Part shown: in pieces, positions 53,353 through 60,681 of the stretch
How positions within the stretch are numbered: position 1 is the first letter of the stretch
Layout: every line of letters begins with the position of its first letter
Source: Prevotella sp. P2-180
GTDB taxonomy: Bacteria; Bacteroidota; Bacteroidia; Bacteroidales; Bacteroidaceae
Direction: 5' to 3'
Assembly (NCBI RefSeq): GCF_002251435.1
Contig: NZ_NPJI01000023.1
Location: forward strand, 23,545-87,544
Length of the DNA stretch: 64,000 nt
Position numbers and translations under genes: made by a program
The notes under the pieces: generated by a model
The model's database searches: none
What the model was told of the DNA's origin: nothing
Seen by the model: the letters and a program-made list of their open reading frames with translations, nothing else

Positions 53353-54342
53353 ATGGGAAACAAGATACAGCTTAGTGTGGTCATTCCGGTTTACAACACT
53401 GAAAAATATCTGCAAAGGTGCGTTGACAGCGTGCTTGAAAACAAGAGCGTCGGCATGGAGATTATCCTCGTCGACGACGGCTCAACTGACTCCTCTCCTT
53501 CAATATGTGACTCCTATTCCTCACGCTTCCCCTTTGTCAAGACAGTCCATATAAAAAACAGCGGACCGGCATCGGCAAAAAACCGCGGCATAGAGATTGC
53601 ACAAGGAGAATACATCGCACTAACAGACAGTGACGACGAAGTGAAACCCGACATGTTTGTAAAGATGCTTGAAACGGCACAACGGCACAATGCCGACATC
53701 GTGGGCTGCAACTACGAGGAACGGATGCCCGACGGCACCATACACCAGTTCTCATACAGTGGCAAGACTCTTGTTCTCAACCGTCAGGACGCACTGGAGC
53801 AGTTTCTCATGAAAGGCAAGATATACACCCAGTGCTGGACAAAGATCTACCGAAGGGATATGATTGTCGCCCACAACATTCGCAACATCGAAGGACTGAA
53901 GACCGACGAAGACTTCATCTTCAACATCCATTGTCTCGTACACGCCAGCACCACATGTGTGATAGACCTTCCGCTCTACACCTATTCCATGCTTCCAGGC
54001 TCACTTTCTAAGGCATACTTCAGCAAGCGGATAGACTCATACATCGACAACAGGCTACTGAATTTCGACATCACCCGACGTCTCATCCTCACACACTCGC
54101 CCGAGAACAGTCGCCATGCCGTGTTCAACCGCCTGTACTACTCCAACGAGCTCCTTGGCCGCATTGCACTCTTTCCGGAAAAATATTCCGATCTCCGCAC
54201 AAAATCAGTGGTGGGATATATGCGTCGACACATCCTCACTATCCTGCGCCATCACCGCAAGATAGGTTTCAGTCTCGCAGGAAGCCTCATGCTGCTGTTG
54301 CCTGCAAAATGGTATTTGCGCTACAGACACAGCAAGACATAA
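53353..54342 (+). CDS. Glycosyltransferase family 2
   Basis: About 329 residues from the ATG at 53353 (MGNKIQLSVVIPVYNTEKYLQRCVDS). The GT2 DxD-type metal site is LTDSDDEV, with LVDDGSTDSSP. Probably adds one residue to the repeat unit. The chosen start lies 25 bases after a good -7 box; the longer frame would start within the promoter. Confidence 0.88.
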   Translation: MGNKIQLSVVIPVYNTEKYLQRCVDSVLENKSVGMEIILVDDGSTDSSPSICDSYSSRFPFVKTVHIKNSGPASAKNRGIEIAQGEYIALTDSDDEVKPDMFVKMLETAQRHNADIVGCNYEERMPDGTIHQFSYSGKTLVLNRQDALEQFLMKGKIYTQCWTKIYRRDMIVAHNIRNIEGLKTDEDFIFNIHCLVHASTTCVIDLPLYTYSMLPGSLSKAYFSKRIDSYIDNRLLNFDITRRLILTHSPENSRHAVFNRLYYSNELLGRIALFPEKYSDLRTKSVVGYMRRHILTILRHHRKIGFSLAGSLMLLLPAKWYLRYRHSKT

Positions 54343-54375
54343 CTCCACAAACCCTGTCATAAAACGGTAACAAAT

Positions 54376-55176
54376 ATGAAAAAATACACCATTATCACAA
54401 TTAACTTCAACAACTCTGCCGAACTTCGACAAACCATAGAGAGCGTTTTAGGCCAGACTATGAAGGACTTTGAGTACATTGTCATTGACGGAGGCTCAAC
54501 CGACGGAAGCGTTGAGGTGATTAAGGATTATGCCGACCACATAGACTACTGGGTGTCTGAACCCGACAAGGGTGTGTACAACGCCATGAACAAGGGATTG
54601 GGAAAAGCCCATGGAGAATATGTGAACTTCATGAACTCCGGCGACACCTTCCACTCTCCCAACGTGTTGGAGGAAGTGGACCGTCAGATAGGCGATGCGG
54701 ACATTTTGTTTGGCAACGTGTGCAACCGAGCCACCGGCATCCGTTACGGAGGCATAAAGGTTGATAGCGAAGTGACATTCCTCACTTTGAAAAAAGAAAT
54801 ATTATGCCACCAAGCTACATTCTACCGACGAACGATATTTGAACGTCACCCATACGACGAAAGTCTCAAACTGATTGCCGACTGGAAAGTGAACGTGCAA
54901 GCCATTGTGTTCGACAACTGCAAGGTAAAGGTAGTTGATACGATGATAGCCCGCTACGACCTAACTGGCATGAGCAGCACCCAAAGCCAACTGCATGCAG
55001 AAGAGCGCCAGCGGGTGATGTCAGAACTCTTTCCTCCCCGCATACTGAAAGATTACGACCGCCTTTATACTGACGAAGAGATGCCAGTGGTGACCCTACT
55101 ACCGGAACTGAAAAAGCGCGGAAGAGTGCAGAAAATAGTGTATGCACTTACAAGATTATTATTGAAGCTGACATGA
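54376..55176 (+). CDS. Glycosyltransferase family 2 (WcaE/WcaA-like)
   Basis: 266 residues. GT2 motifs YTIITINFNNSAELRQTIES, IVIDGGSTDGSVEVI and DKGVYNAMNKGLGKAHGEYVNFMNSGD, of the type seen in colanic-acid-like glycosyltransferases. Follows the previous gene by 33 bases, on the same transcript. Convergent with the next gene, with only 14 bases between. Confidence 0.88.
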   Translation: MKKYTIITINFNNSAELRQTIESVLGQTMKDFEYIVIDGGSTDGSVEVIKDYADHIDYWVSEPDKGVYNAMNKGLGKAHGEYVNFMNSGDTFHSPNVLEEVDRQIGDADILFGNVCNRATGIRYGGIKVDSEVTFLTLKKEILCHQATFYRRTIFERHPYDESLKLIADWKVNVQAIVFDNCKVKVVDTMIARYDLTGMSSTQSQLHAEERQRVMSELFPPRILKDYDRLYTDEEMPVVTLLPELKKRGRVQKIVYALTRLLLKLT

Positions 55177-55190
55177 AAAATTCCATAAAG

Positions 55191-56120
55191 TCAATAAAAT
55201 AATTTAACCACCATTTCAGCCAACAAAAACCTAAGTCGATTCGGCCAACTATAATTCAGCCCACGCCATGCTCCATTCGATTCAGGAAAATAACTGGCCC
55301 AAGCTTTGATGTTTCTCTTTTTAGCGTCCAAAACATATGACGATTTTGACAGGAACTTCCGTTGCAGCAATTCTGTTTCCAAAACATCATACACCCCTTT
55401 TTCCCTATAGAAAGATTCCACAATATTTATCGCACTTGAAAAACTGTTGATTCTCAAGTCCATATTCGTACTGGAATAATTATTCGGATTATATTGAACA
55501 TAATGATAGAGAGCCTCATTCACGCAAGAGAAAGACTTTGCATAATAGAATAATTTACAACAAAAAATATAGTCTTCACCAAACTGTACTTCCGGCACAA
55601 AATATAAATCATTGTGTACAATTATTTCCCGACGTATAAACAGTTTCCACAAAACACCTTTTATTCTCAATAGAGTCATGGCTTTCATCGCCTCGATATG
55701 ATCAGAGGGATAAGACTGTTTAAAAACAAGCTGTTTGTCAGCATATTCCTCTATATAGTCGCATCCCACTATGTCAACATTTGATTCCAAAGCCTTGTCT
55801 ACAAACTTTTCAATCGCATTTGTCTCTATCCAATCGTCGCTATCAACAAAAAGTACATATTCACCTGTAGCATTTTCAAGAAGTATGTTCCTTACTATTG
55901 CTATTCCAAGATTCTTCTTGTTCTCAATAATTTTTACAGAATTTGTACGAGAAGGATATTTTCCCAACACTTCTTGCAACACATGCATGCTTTTGTCGGG
56001 AGTGCAATCGTTTACAAACACATATTCTATATCAGAATATGTTTGTGAAAACAAGGTCTCCAGGCATCTTGCGAAATATTTCTCCACATTGTATATGGGC
56101 ACCAGTATTGATACTTTCAT
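55191..56120 (-). CDS. Glycosyltransferase family 2, opposite strand
   Basis: About 309 residues from the ATG at 56120 (MKVSILVPIYNVEKYFARCLETL). The GT2 sites are FVNDCTPDKSM and LFVDSDDWIETNAIEKF. The gene is clearly more AT-rich than the neighbouring glycosyltransferase genes and is read the other way, which suggests separate acquisition. Its own promoter is at 56145-56175. Start choice: the promoter lies inside the longer open frame, excluding upstream starts. Confidence 0.87.
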   Translation of the reverse strand: MKVSILVPIYNVEKYFARCLETLFSQTYSDIEYVFVNDCTPDKSMHVLQEVLGKYPSRTNSVKIIENKKNLGIAIVRNILLENATGEYVLFVDSDDWIETNAIEKFVDKALESNVDIVGCDYIEEYADKQLVFKQSYPSDHIEAMKAMTLLRIKGVLWKLFIRREIIVHNDLYFVPEVQFGEDYIFCCKLFYYAKSFSCVNEALYHYVQYNPNNYSSTNMDLRINSFSSAINIVESFYREKGVYDVLETELLQRKFLSKSSYVLDAKKRNIKAWASYFPESNGAWRGLNYSWPNRLRFLLAEMVVKLFY

Positions 56121-56144
56121 AAACTTGTCTTTAAAATCCATTTG

Positions 56145-56175
56145 CAAAGATAGTGCAAGTTTTAGACAATACAAA
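56145..56175 (-). promoter_or_regulatory. Promoter for opposite-strand glycosyltransferase
   Basis: On the minus strand TTTG (56172-56175) and TATCTTTG (56145-56152), 19 bases apart, about 25 bases upstream of the ATG. Confidence 0.75.
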
Positions 56176-56195
56176 ATAAAAACAATTTTTTTTTC

Positions 56196-56296
56196 AATTG
56201 CTGTCCAATTGATGACAATTGCTGTTTACCACAAAATCCGTCCGCCTGCGGACTCATTTCCTTCAATTCACGATTAATTTGCGATAATTCACATTC
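56196..56296 (+). repeat. Two right-type AATT-phased modules
   Basis: Module 56196-56227 reads AATT-N7-AATT-N6-AATT-N7 (GCTG-type filler) and module 56265-56296 has the same plan with a CACG-type filler. Both are single, not paired with a left module. Each is followed within about 20 bases by a small palindrome (GTCCGC-CT-GCGGAC at 56240-56253; TCCGC-TT-GCGGA at 56308-56319). Confidence 0.75.
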
Positions 56297-56460
56297 CCCA
56301 AAACAGTTCCGCTTGCGGACCTCCTTCCGTATCCATCAGCGTGAACAACATCAGTAATCAATAATCAATCATCCTTCAATGTTTACCTTTTAAATTTTTA
56401 ATTTTTTAATCTTTAAATCTTTAATTTTTCTTCTCCATCATCGCATCAATCAATTTCGAT
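56297..56460 (+). other. AT-rich non-coding stretch
   Basis: Contains low-complexity T/A runs (about 56385-56435, TTTTTAATTTTTTAATC-like) that reappear almost unchanged at 58428-58525. No gene is visible. Confidence 0.5.
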
Positions 56461-56604
56461 TTAAAGTATTCCTGTACTTCTGTCGGGAGCTCCGATATTG
56501 ATCGCTGGAAGATGGAAATATGATACCAAATTCTTGCTCATAAGACCATTTGACTTGCGGGCATAGTCGAAGGTGGCAAAGACTACCTCGCCTATTTTAG
56601 ACAT
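56461..56604 (-). pseudogene. Short open frame, possible decayed gene
   Basis: A 47-codon frame from ATG 56604 reads MSKIGEVVFATFDYARKS... and stops at 56461. In another frame the region further on continues as ELPTEVQEYFKSKLIDAMMEKKN and then stops near 56428. The two pieces look like one protein split by a frameshift, but I recognise no family. Could be chance. Confidence 0.3.
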
Positions 56605-58284
56605 ATGATGAGGTGCTGCGGCAGCACACCGAGAACTATCGCAAGGCCATCGAGGATAAACAACCTGTAAAGCAACTCAAGAAACTCAAGGCTGAGATGT
56701 TTCCGATGCTTATGCCTGCAGCTCGCTTCAAGGACGGACGGGAAATGGAGCATCTCGTGAGCTATACCTGTCTGTGCCAGTGCGACATCGACAATATCCC
56801 ATCTGACATTATGGAGGAGGCAAAGCGACGTGTGCGTGAACTGCCGTTTGTGGTGATGTATCACGTGAGAATGAGCGGCCATGGCTTGCATGTCTATTAC
56901 TTTTACCAGATACCTAAATGCGGTCTCACTACGCAGGTGTATCAGCAGGCATTTATACAAGGCAATGAGCGTATCGCCAACGCCATTCCTGCCGACTACG
57001 ACCCGGCTGTGGGCAAGGCCAACCATGGTTCTTCCTTCTGCCATGACCCCGAGGCGTGGTTTAATCCCGACGCCGTGCCATTAAAGGTTGACATGACCCT
57101 CAACGCCCAAAAGCGCAGCAAGAAAGACCATATCGCCAACAGCTCTGCAGTCACCGAACAGATGTGGCCGGCGGCTTGGACTGTAGAGAAAGTGTTCGCC
57201 TTTGCACAAGACTGCGTCAACAAGTCTTCCACTGGAGAGTTCGCCCATGGCAACCGCAACAACTATCTCGTACGCCTTCCATGACCCTCTCCGACTTCGG
57301 CATGGAGCAGGATCACGCCGCACAGCTCATGAAGCAAGAATATGCCTCTCAATATGGCGAGGAGTCGATACCGTCGCTTGTGGCAGGATGCTACAATACC
57401 GCCGCACCTATGCACGGACGCAAGGCCCTACCCCACAGCTCTGGCAGCAAGGGCGACGACCGTAAGGGAAAGGTGAAGATTCTTCTCGCTGCCGACTTCC
57501 TCAGACAACAGTCTCTGAAATTCGACGCCATCACCCATAAGCTCAAGCGCTCTGACATGACCGACCTGACCGACCGCGACATCAAATCTCTGCTGCTTAA
57601 CTGCAATATCGAAACTGGCGAAAACATCACCGTACAAACTTTCCGTACTGCCTTGATGAGCAACTGCATCCCTGAGGTCAATCCTCTCACCGACTATCTC
57701 GACAAGGTGGAAAAATCACCACCCCCGACGTCAACGTCCGCGCGCCATACGGCTCCACCAAGGAACGCCGCGTGCGCATAGCCTCCTATTGCGCCTCAGG
57801 CAACAAGTTCCAGTTTCTCACCGACCAGACCGGCAACCGCCGCTTCCTTCCGTTCTATGTCGAGCATATCGACTCGCCCTTCGACCATCCCAGGTTATAT
57901 GCCGAGGCAGTGAGAATGATAAAGGAGGGCTTCGTCTATTGGTTCACCACCGAGGAGATTCAGCAGCTCAGCAAGTATGTCGAACAGTTTGCCGACCGCA
58001 CACCCGAGGAAGAGCTACTCGATGTCTATTTCGACATACCCAAGCCACCAGGCAAGGAGACACGCACCGTACATTTCCTCACCACATCCGAGATACAGGC
58101 CAAGCTCGTCAGCTACGGCAATCTCCATCGTCCCATCCCTCTGCGCACCCTGTGCCAGATACTCGACAACAAGGGATACCAGCGAATGCGTAACACGAAA
58201 AAGCGCGGCTATCTCGTGGTGGAGTTAGAGGCAACGGAGATCAACAACAGCCGTATAGCAGCCTCGGGCACCATGCCATTCTAA
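56598..58284 (+). pseudogene. VirE/BT4734-type primase-helicase pseudogene
   Basis: Three pieces of one gene in different frames. Piece A (56613-57284) has the BT4734/VirE N-terminal sequence DEVLRQHTENYRKAIEDK...CDIDNIPSDI...SGHGLHVYYFY, but the 5' end is missing behind a stop at 56598. Piece B (from 57281 to about 57715) continues in another frame with LSDFGMEQDHAAQ and ends at LTDYLDKVE. Piece C (from about 57718, main frame 57772-58284) resumes with RAPYGSTKERRVRIASYCASGNKFQFLTD and the C-terminal region. The P-loop helicase core that belongs between B and C is gone. So it carries a 5' truncation, a frameshift and an internal deletion, and is not functional. Confidence 0.85.
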
Positions 58285-58300
58285 GCACCCAAGCCCCATT

Positions 58301-58417
58301 TATGACACATATGACACATAAAAACACAAACTTTTATAATAATGAATATAATATTTACTTTTATTTATATATATTATTTTATATAAGGTATAAGAATCAT
58401 GTGTCAAATGTGTCATA
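58301..58417 (+). repeat. 19-base inverted repeat around an AT-rich spacer
   Basis: Left arm 58301-58319 (TATGACACATATGACACAT) and right arm 58399-58417 pair with one mismatch. Each arm contains two direct copies of a nine-base word (ATGACACAT). The 79-base spacer is almost all A and T. The layout recalls iterons beside an AT-rich unwinding region. It lies just after the primase pseudogene. Confidence 0.7.
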
Positions 58418-58427
58418 ACCTCCCTTT

Positions 58428-58525
58428 AATCTTTTAATTTTTTAATCTTTAATTTTTTAATATCTTTAAGGGTTTGCCCTTTTAAAATTTTTAATTTTTT
58501 AATCTTTAAATTTTTAATTTTTATC
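58428..58525 (+). repeat. A/T low-complexity repeats
   Basis: Runs of TTTTTAATTTTTTAATCTTTAA-type sequence, twice here and once more at about 56385-56435. They flank the pseudogene and may mark the ends of a transferred segment, or be simple AT bias. Confidence 0.5.
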
Positions 58526-58526
58526 T

Positions 58527-58733
58527 ATGACTCGAAGAGCATTAGCAAATCTGTATTTCCCCGACAAGACTCCCGACCAGGCGGTTCGCAACCTGCGCCG
58601 CTGGATAGAGAACTGTCCCGATCTTGTGGCTGCCCTCAAGGAGATTGGCATGCCACGAAAGCACAAGAAGGTCCTTACTGCAAGGCAAGTGCGAATCATC
58701 ATGGAATATCTCGGAGACCCCGTAATCCTCTGA
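58527..58733 (+). CDS. DUF4248 domain protein
   Basis: 68 residues: MTRRALANLYFPDKTPDQAVRNLRRWIENCPDLVAALKEIG, then HKKVLTARQVRIIMEYLGDP. This is the compact all-helical DUF4248 pattern, a small Bacteroidales family often found beside VirE-type primase and HU-like genes near polysaccharide loci; function unknown. The C-terminal half could be a helix-turn-helix. It sits between the primase pseudogene and the HU gene as in that arrangement. Confidence 0.82.
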   Translation: MTRRALANLYFPDKTPDQAVRNLRRWIENCPDLVAALKEIGMPRKHKKVLTARQVRIIMEYLGDPVIL

Positions 58734-58750
58734 GCTCGGCTCAGAAGAAA

Positions 58751-58894
58751 CAGTTGCAAACTGAATGCCCGATTCAGTATACAACTGATTGCTCTGTTCA
58801 GTATGCAACTGATTACCCTGTTCAGTATACAACTGAATACCCGATTCAGTTAACAAGTGATTACCCGATTCAGTTGTCATGTGATTGCCCCATC
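58751..58894 (+). repeat. 24-base tandem repeat, six units
   Basis: Exactly 144 bases: six 24-base units beginning CAGTATACAACTGATT or close variants. One plus-strand frame is open throughout (58754-58948, starts with TTG) and would encode an eight-residue repeat like QYTTDYPI. There is no ATG and no ribosome site, so coding is doubtful. Confidence 0.85.
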
Positions 58895-58898
58895 TTTA

Positions 58899-58928
58899 AA
58901 CAACGACCAACAACGTCCAACAACGACC
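58899..58928 (+). repeat. Three 10-base direct repeats upstream of a -7 box
   Basis: AACAACGACC, AACAACGTCC, AACAACGACC in direct tandem, spaced by one helical turn, ending 20 bases before TACCTTTG (58949-58956). The position suits an operator or activator site. Confidence 0.6.
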
Positions 58929-58948
58929 ATCGTCAAATTAAAATGTAG

Positions 58949-58956
58949 TACCTTTG
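58949..58956 (+). promoter_or_regulatory. -7 element, probably for HU-like gene
   Basis: TACCTTTG without a TTTG -33 box; the direct repeats occupy that position. The leader to the HU gene would be about 330 bases and contain two long hairpins. Confidence 0.5.
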
Positions 58957-59013
58957 CATCAGAAAACGAAACCCAATCGCTCTTTGACTTACTGCCACTC
59001 CCTTCTTTCTTTT

Positions 59014-59095
59014 GAACGGCAATTGCCAGCAATAAAACGGCAATTATCAAAAAATAATCTTTGAATTGCTGAACAATTGCTGATAATTGCTGTTC
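59014..59095 (+). repeat. AATT-phased hairpin 1
   Basis: Left module 59014-59045 (GAACGGC-AATT-N6-AATA-N7-AATT) and right module 59064-59095 (AATT-N7-AATT-N6-AATT-GCTGTTC), 18-base spacer. The modules are imperfect inverted repeats. The right module closely resembles the one at 56196. Confidence 0.8.
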
Positions 59096-59112
59096 CCTCT
59101 AAAAAAATATCT

Positions 59113-59198
59113 GAACGCAAATTACCGCAAATTATCCGTGAATTTCCATAAAGAATAATTTTCTTCAATTTACGGTCAATTCCCGGAAATTCGCGTTC
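59113..59198 (+). repeat. AATT-phased hairpin 2
   Basis: Modules 59113-59144 and 59167-59198 are 32-base inverted repeats with about eight mismatches and a 22-base spacer (TCCATAAAGAATAATTTTCT-type). Three AATT or near-AATT boxes lie in each arm. The module ends are GAACGC/GCGTTC. Confidence 0.85.
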
Positions 59199-59213
59199 AC
59201 CCCAAAAATATTA

Positions 59214-59256
59214 TGTTTAACCCCCTGCCGGGCACAGCCCCCTTGCTGTGTAAACA
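59214..59256 (+). other. Nested hairpin before HU-like gene
   Basis: Outer arms TGTTTA/TAAACA (59214-59219, 59251-59256) enclose inner arms CACAGC/GCTGTG (59233-59238, 59245-59250). It lies 32 bases before the HU ATG and could act in the leader RNA or be a protein-binding palindrome. Confidence 0.45.
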
Positions 59257-59288
59257 CCAAGTCCCATACCGGCGATGGGCAATCACAA

Positions 59289-59795
59289 ATGAGTAAAGCT
59301 TACAAAGTAACTAAGCACACGGTGATGTTCGACAAAGACCATCCAAAGACCGTGTACAGTGTCCAACCCGTCAGCTACGGTCTCCTGACCACCGAAGACG
59401 TCGCCAACCAGATTGCCGCCGAGTCCTCCGCCACCCCAGGCGACGTGAAGAACGTCCTCGACCGCTACGCCTACTACGTGAAGGAGAACCTCAAGAAAGG
59501 CTACAACATCCAGCTCCTTGGCTTCGGCAACCTCTCCATCCGCTTCATCACCTCCGGCACTGTGAAGACCGAGGCAGAAGCCACTGCGAAGCTCATCGTA
59601 GGTCTTGTCCCCACCTTCAACCCCTCGTTCAAGCTGATCAACAAGAAGCGCATCTACGACCTTCTGCCCGACAAGATCACCCTAGTGAAGTACAACGGCA
59701 CCGTCTCAGCTGACAACACCGTGCCAGAGGACAGCTCAAGCGAAGTCACCAACCCCGGCACGTCTGAAGGCGGCGGCGACGACCTCGGCCAGTAG
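59289..59795 (+). CDS. HU-family DNA-binding protein (long, HIG-type)
   Basis: 168 residues. N-terminal extension, then an HU/IHF-like fold (about 40-130) with TEDVANQIAAESSATPGDVKNVLDRYAYYVKENLKKGYNIQLLGFGNLSIRF and a KLINKKRIYDLL segment, and a Ser/Gly/Asp-rich tail. Long HU-like proteins of this type in Bacteroidales are usually next to smalltalk and amidase genes, as here. It should bind and bend DNA. Codons are strongly C-ending and much more GC-rich than neighbouring core genes. Confidence 0.88.
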   Translation: MSKAYKVTKHTVMFDKDHPKTVYSVQPVSYGLLTTEDVANQIAAESSATPGDVKNVLDRYAYYVKENLKKGYNIQLLGFGNLSIRFITSGTVKTEAEATAKLIVGLVPTFNPSFKLINKKRIYDLLPDKITLVKYNGTVSADNTVPEDSSSEVTNPGTSEGGGDDLGQ

Positions 59796-59806
59796 TCTTT
59801 TCTCTT

Positions 59807-59892
59807 GAACGTGAATTGCCGTTAATTGACCGTGAATTTCCATAAAGAATTATTTTCTTCAATTTACGTATAATTTGCGGTAATTCGCGTTC
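59807..59892 (+). repeat. AATT-phased hairpin 3
   Basis: Modules 59807-59838 (GAACGTG-AATT-N6-AATT-N7-AATT) and 59861-59892 (AATT-N7-AATT-N6-AATT-CGCGTTC) with a 22-base spacer. It begins 12 bases after the HU stop codon. Confidence 0.9.
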
Positions 59893-59946
59893 CCCAAAAA
59901 CCCATCTATGAAGTTTATAATGTTCATTTATCTAAAAACATCGTCT

Positions 59947-60042
59947 ATGAAAGTAAATTGGAAGCAACTCGCCCTCTACATCCTGCGCATTGTTGAGTTA
60001 GTCATCACCGGCGCCGCCGGCGGTGCCATCACCCAACTCTAG
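59947..60042 (+). CDS. Smalltalk-type small protein
   Basis: 31 residues: MKVNWKQLALYILRIVELVI then TGAAGGAITQL. This matches what I know of the smalltalk family, short hydrophobic proteins of Bacteroides and Prevotella encoded between an HU-like and an N-acetylmuramoyl-L-alanine amidase gene, exactly the context here. One hydrophobic helix covers most of it, so it is probably membrane-inserted. An in-frame ATG at 59908 would add 13 residues; I prefer MKVNWK because it matches the family start. Function unknown. Confidence 0.75.
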   Translation: MKVNWKQLALYILRIVELVITGAAGGAITQL

Positions 60043-60054
60043 AACTTTTAATTT

Positions 60055-60140
60055 GAACGTGAATTGCCGCGAATTACCTGCGAATTGCAACAAAGAATTA
60101 TTTTCTTCAATTTACGTATTATTTCCGATAATTCGCGTTC
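60055..60140 (+). repeat. AATT-phased hairpin 4
   Basis: Modules 60055-60086 and 60109-60140 with a 22-base spacer (GCAACAAAGAATTATTTTCT-type). It starts 12 bases after the smalltalk stop codon. Confidence 0.9.
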
Positions 60141-60155
60141 AAATAAAAAAAGATC

Positions 60156-60584
60156 TTATCTTGGAACTATATTCATGTTACGGTCTATCAAACGACATTC
60201 ATTCGTCGTACTGTCATAGCAATATCGCTCACATTCAAGGCTATCAGAACCAAAATTGATGAGCAATCCTATGGGATTCTTTGTCAATCGAAGGTAGTTG
60301 AACAACTGGAATCTGTGTTCTGGACATATCTCACTCGTTGATTTTAATTCCAATATGACATCATCTACGACAATGTCCATACGGTATGACTTCTTCATCT
60401 GCCTACCCTTATAGTAGCATAACAGATTTTTTTCTGATTCTGGATGAAACCCCATATCTGACAGTTCAATGCACAATGCCTCGTTGTATAGAGGTTCAAG
60501 AAGACCTCCACCAAGTTCCTTGTGTACCGTCATGGCAGCACCAATGACCTTATACACGATATCTTTATATCTCTTAATATCCAT
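60156..60584 (-). CDS. GxxExxY protein (PD-(D/E)xK-like)
   Basis: 142 residues with the defining motif GLLEPLY (Gly27, Glu30, Tyr33) and the nuclease-like Asp70 ... Glu79-Leu-Lys81 set (RMDIVVDDVILELKS). GxxExxY proteins are widespread, of unknown function, and may be PD-(D/E)xK-fold nucleases. It is inserted on the minus strand between smalltalk and amidase genes and is flanked by the AATT-phased modules (60109-60140 and 60604-60667). Confidence 0.88.
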   Translation of the reverse strand: MDIKRYKDIVYKVIGAAMTVHKELGGGLLEPLYNEALCIELSDMGFHPESEKNLLCYYKGRQMKKSYRMDIVVDDVILELKSTSEICPEHRFQLFNYLRLTKNPIGLLINFGSDSLECERYCYDSTTNECRLIDRNMNIVPR

Positions 60585-60603
60585 ATATCACAAATTTTCG
60601 GCA

Positions 60604-60667
60604 AATTTACATATAATTTCCGATAATTCGCGTTCAATTTACATATAATTTCCGATAATTCGCGTTC
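60604..60667 (+). repeat. Tandem pair of right-type AATT-phased modules
   Basis: Two identical 32-base modules (60604-60635 and 60636-60667), each AATT-N7-AATT-N6-AATT-CGCGTTC. They are unpaired with a left module and lie 14 bases before the amidase ATG. Confidence 0.9.
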
Positions 60668-60681
60668 AAAACAAAAAAACT

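Larger units (their letters stand above)
58734..59288 (+). other. Repeat-dense leader between DUF4248 and HU-like gene
   Basis: 555 bases with no convincing gene. In order: a six-unit 24-base tandem array, three 10-base direct repeats, a -7 box, two AATT-phased hairpins and a nested hairpin (59214-59256) just before the HU gene. Confidence 0.7.

Noticed and set aside
58751..58894. 24-base repeats as a CRISPR array
   Set aside because: There are no spacers between the units and no cas genes in the window.
58754..58948. Coding gene for the eight-residue repeat
   Set aside because: Only a TTG start, no ribosome site, not in frame with DUF4248; kept as a repeat rather than a CDS.
59014..60667. 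Integron-type attC sites separating gene cassettes, with the recombinase as integrase
   Set aside because: Ends are GAACG/CGTTC, not RYYYAAC/GTTRRRY; the recombinase is 2.8 kb away without integron-integrase features, and one gene is reversed.
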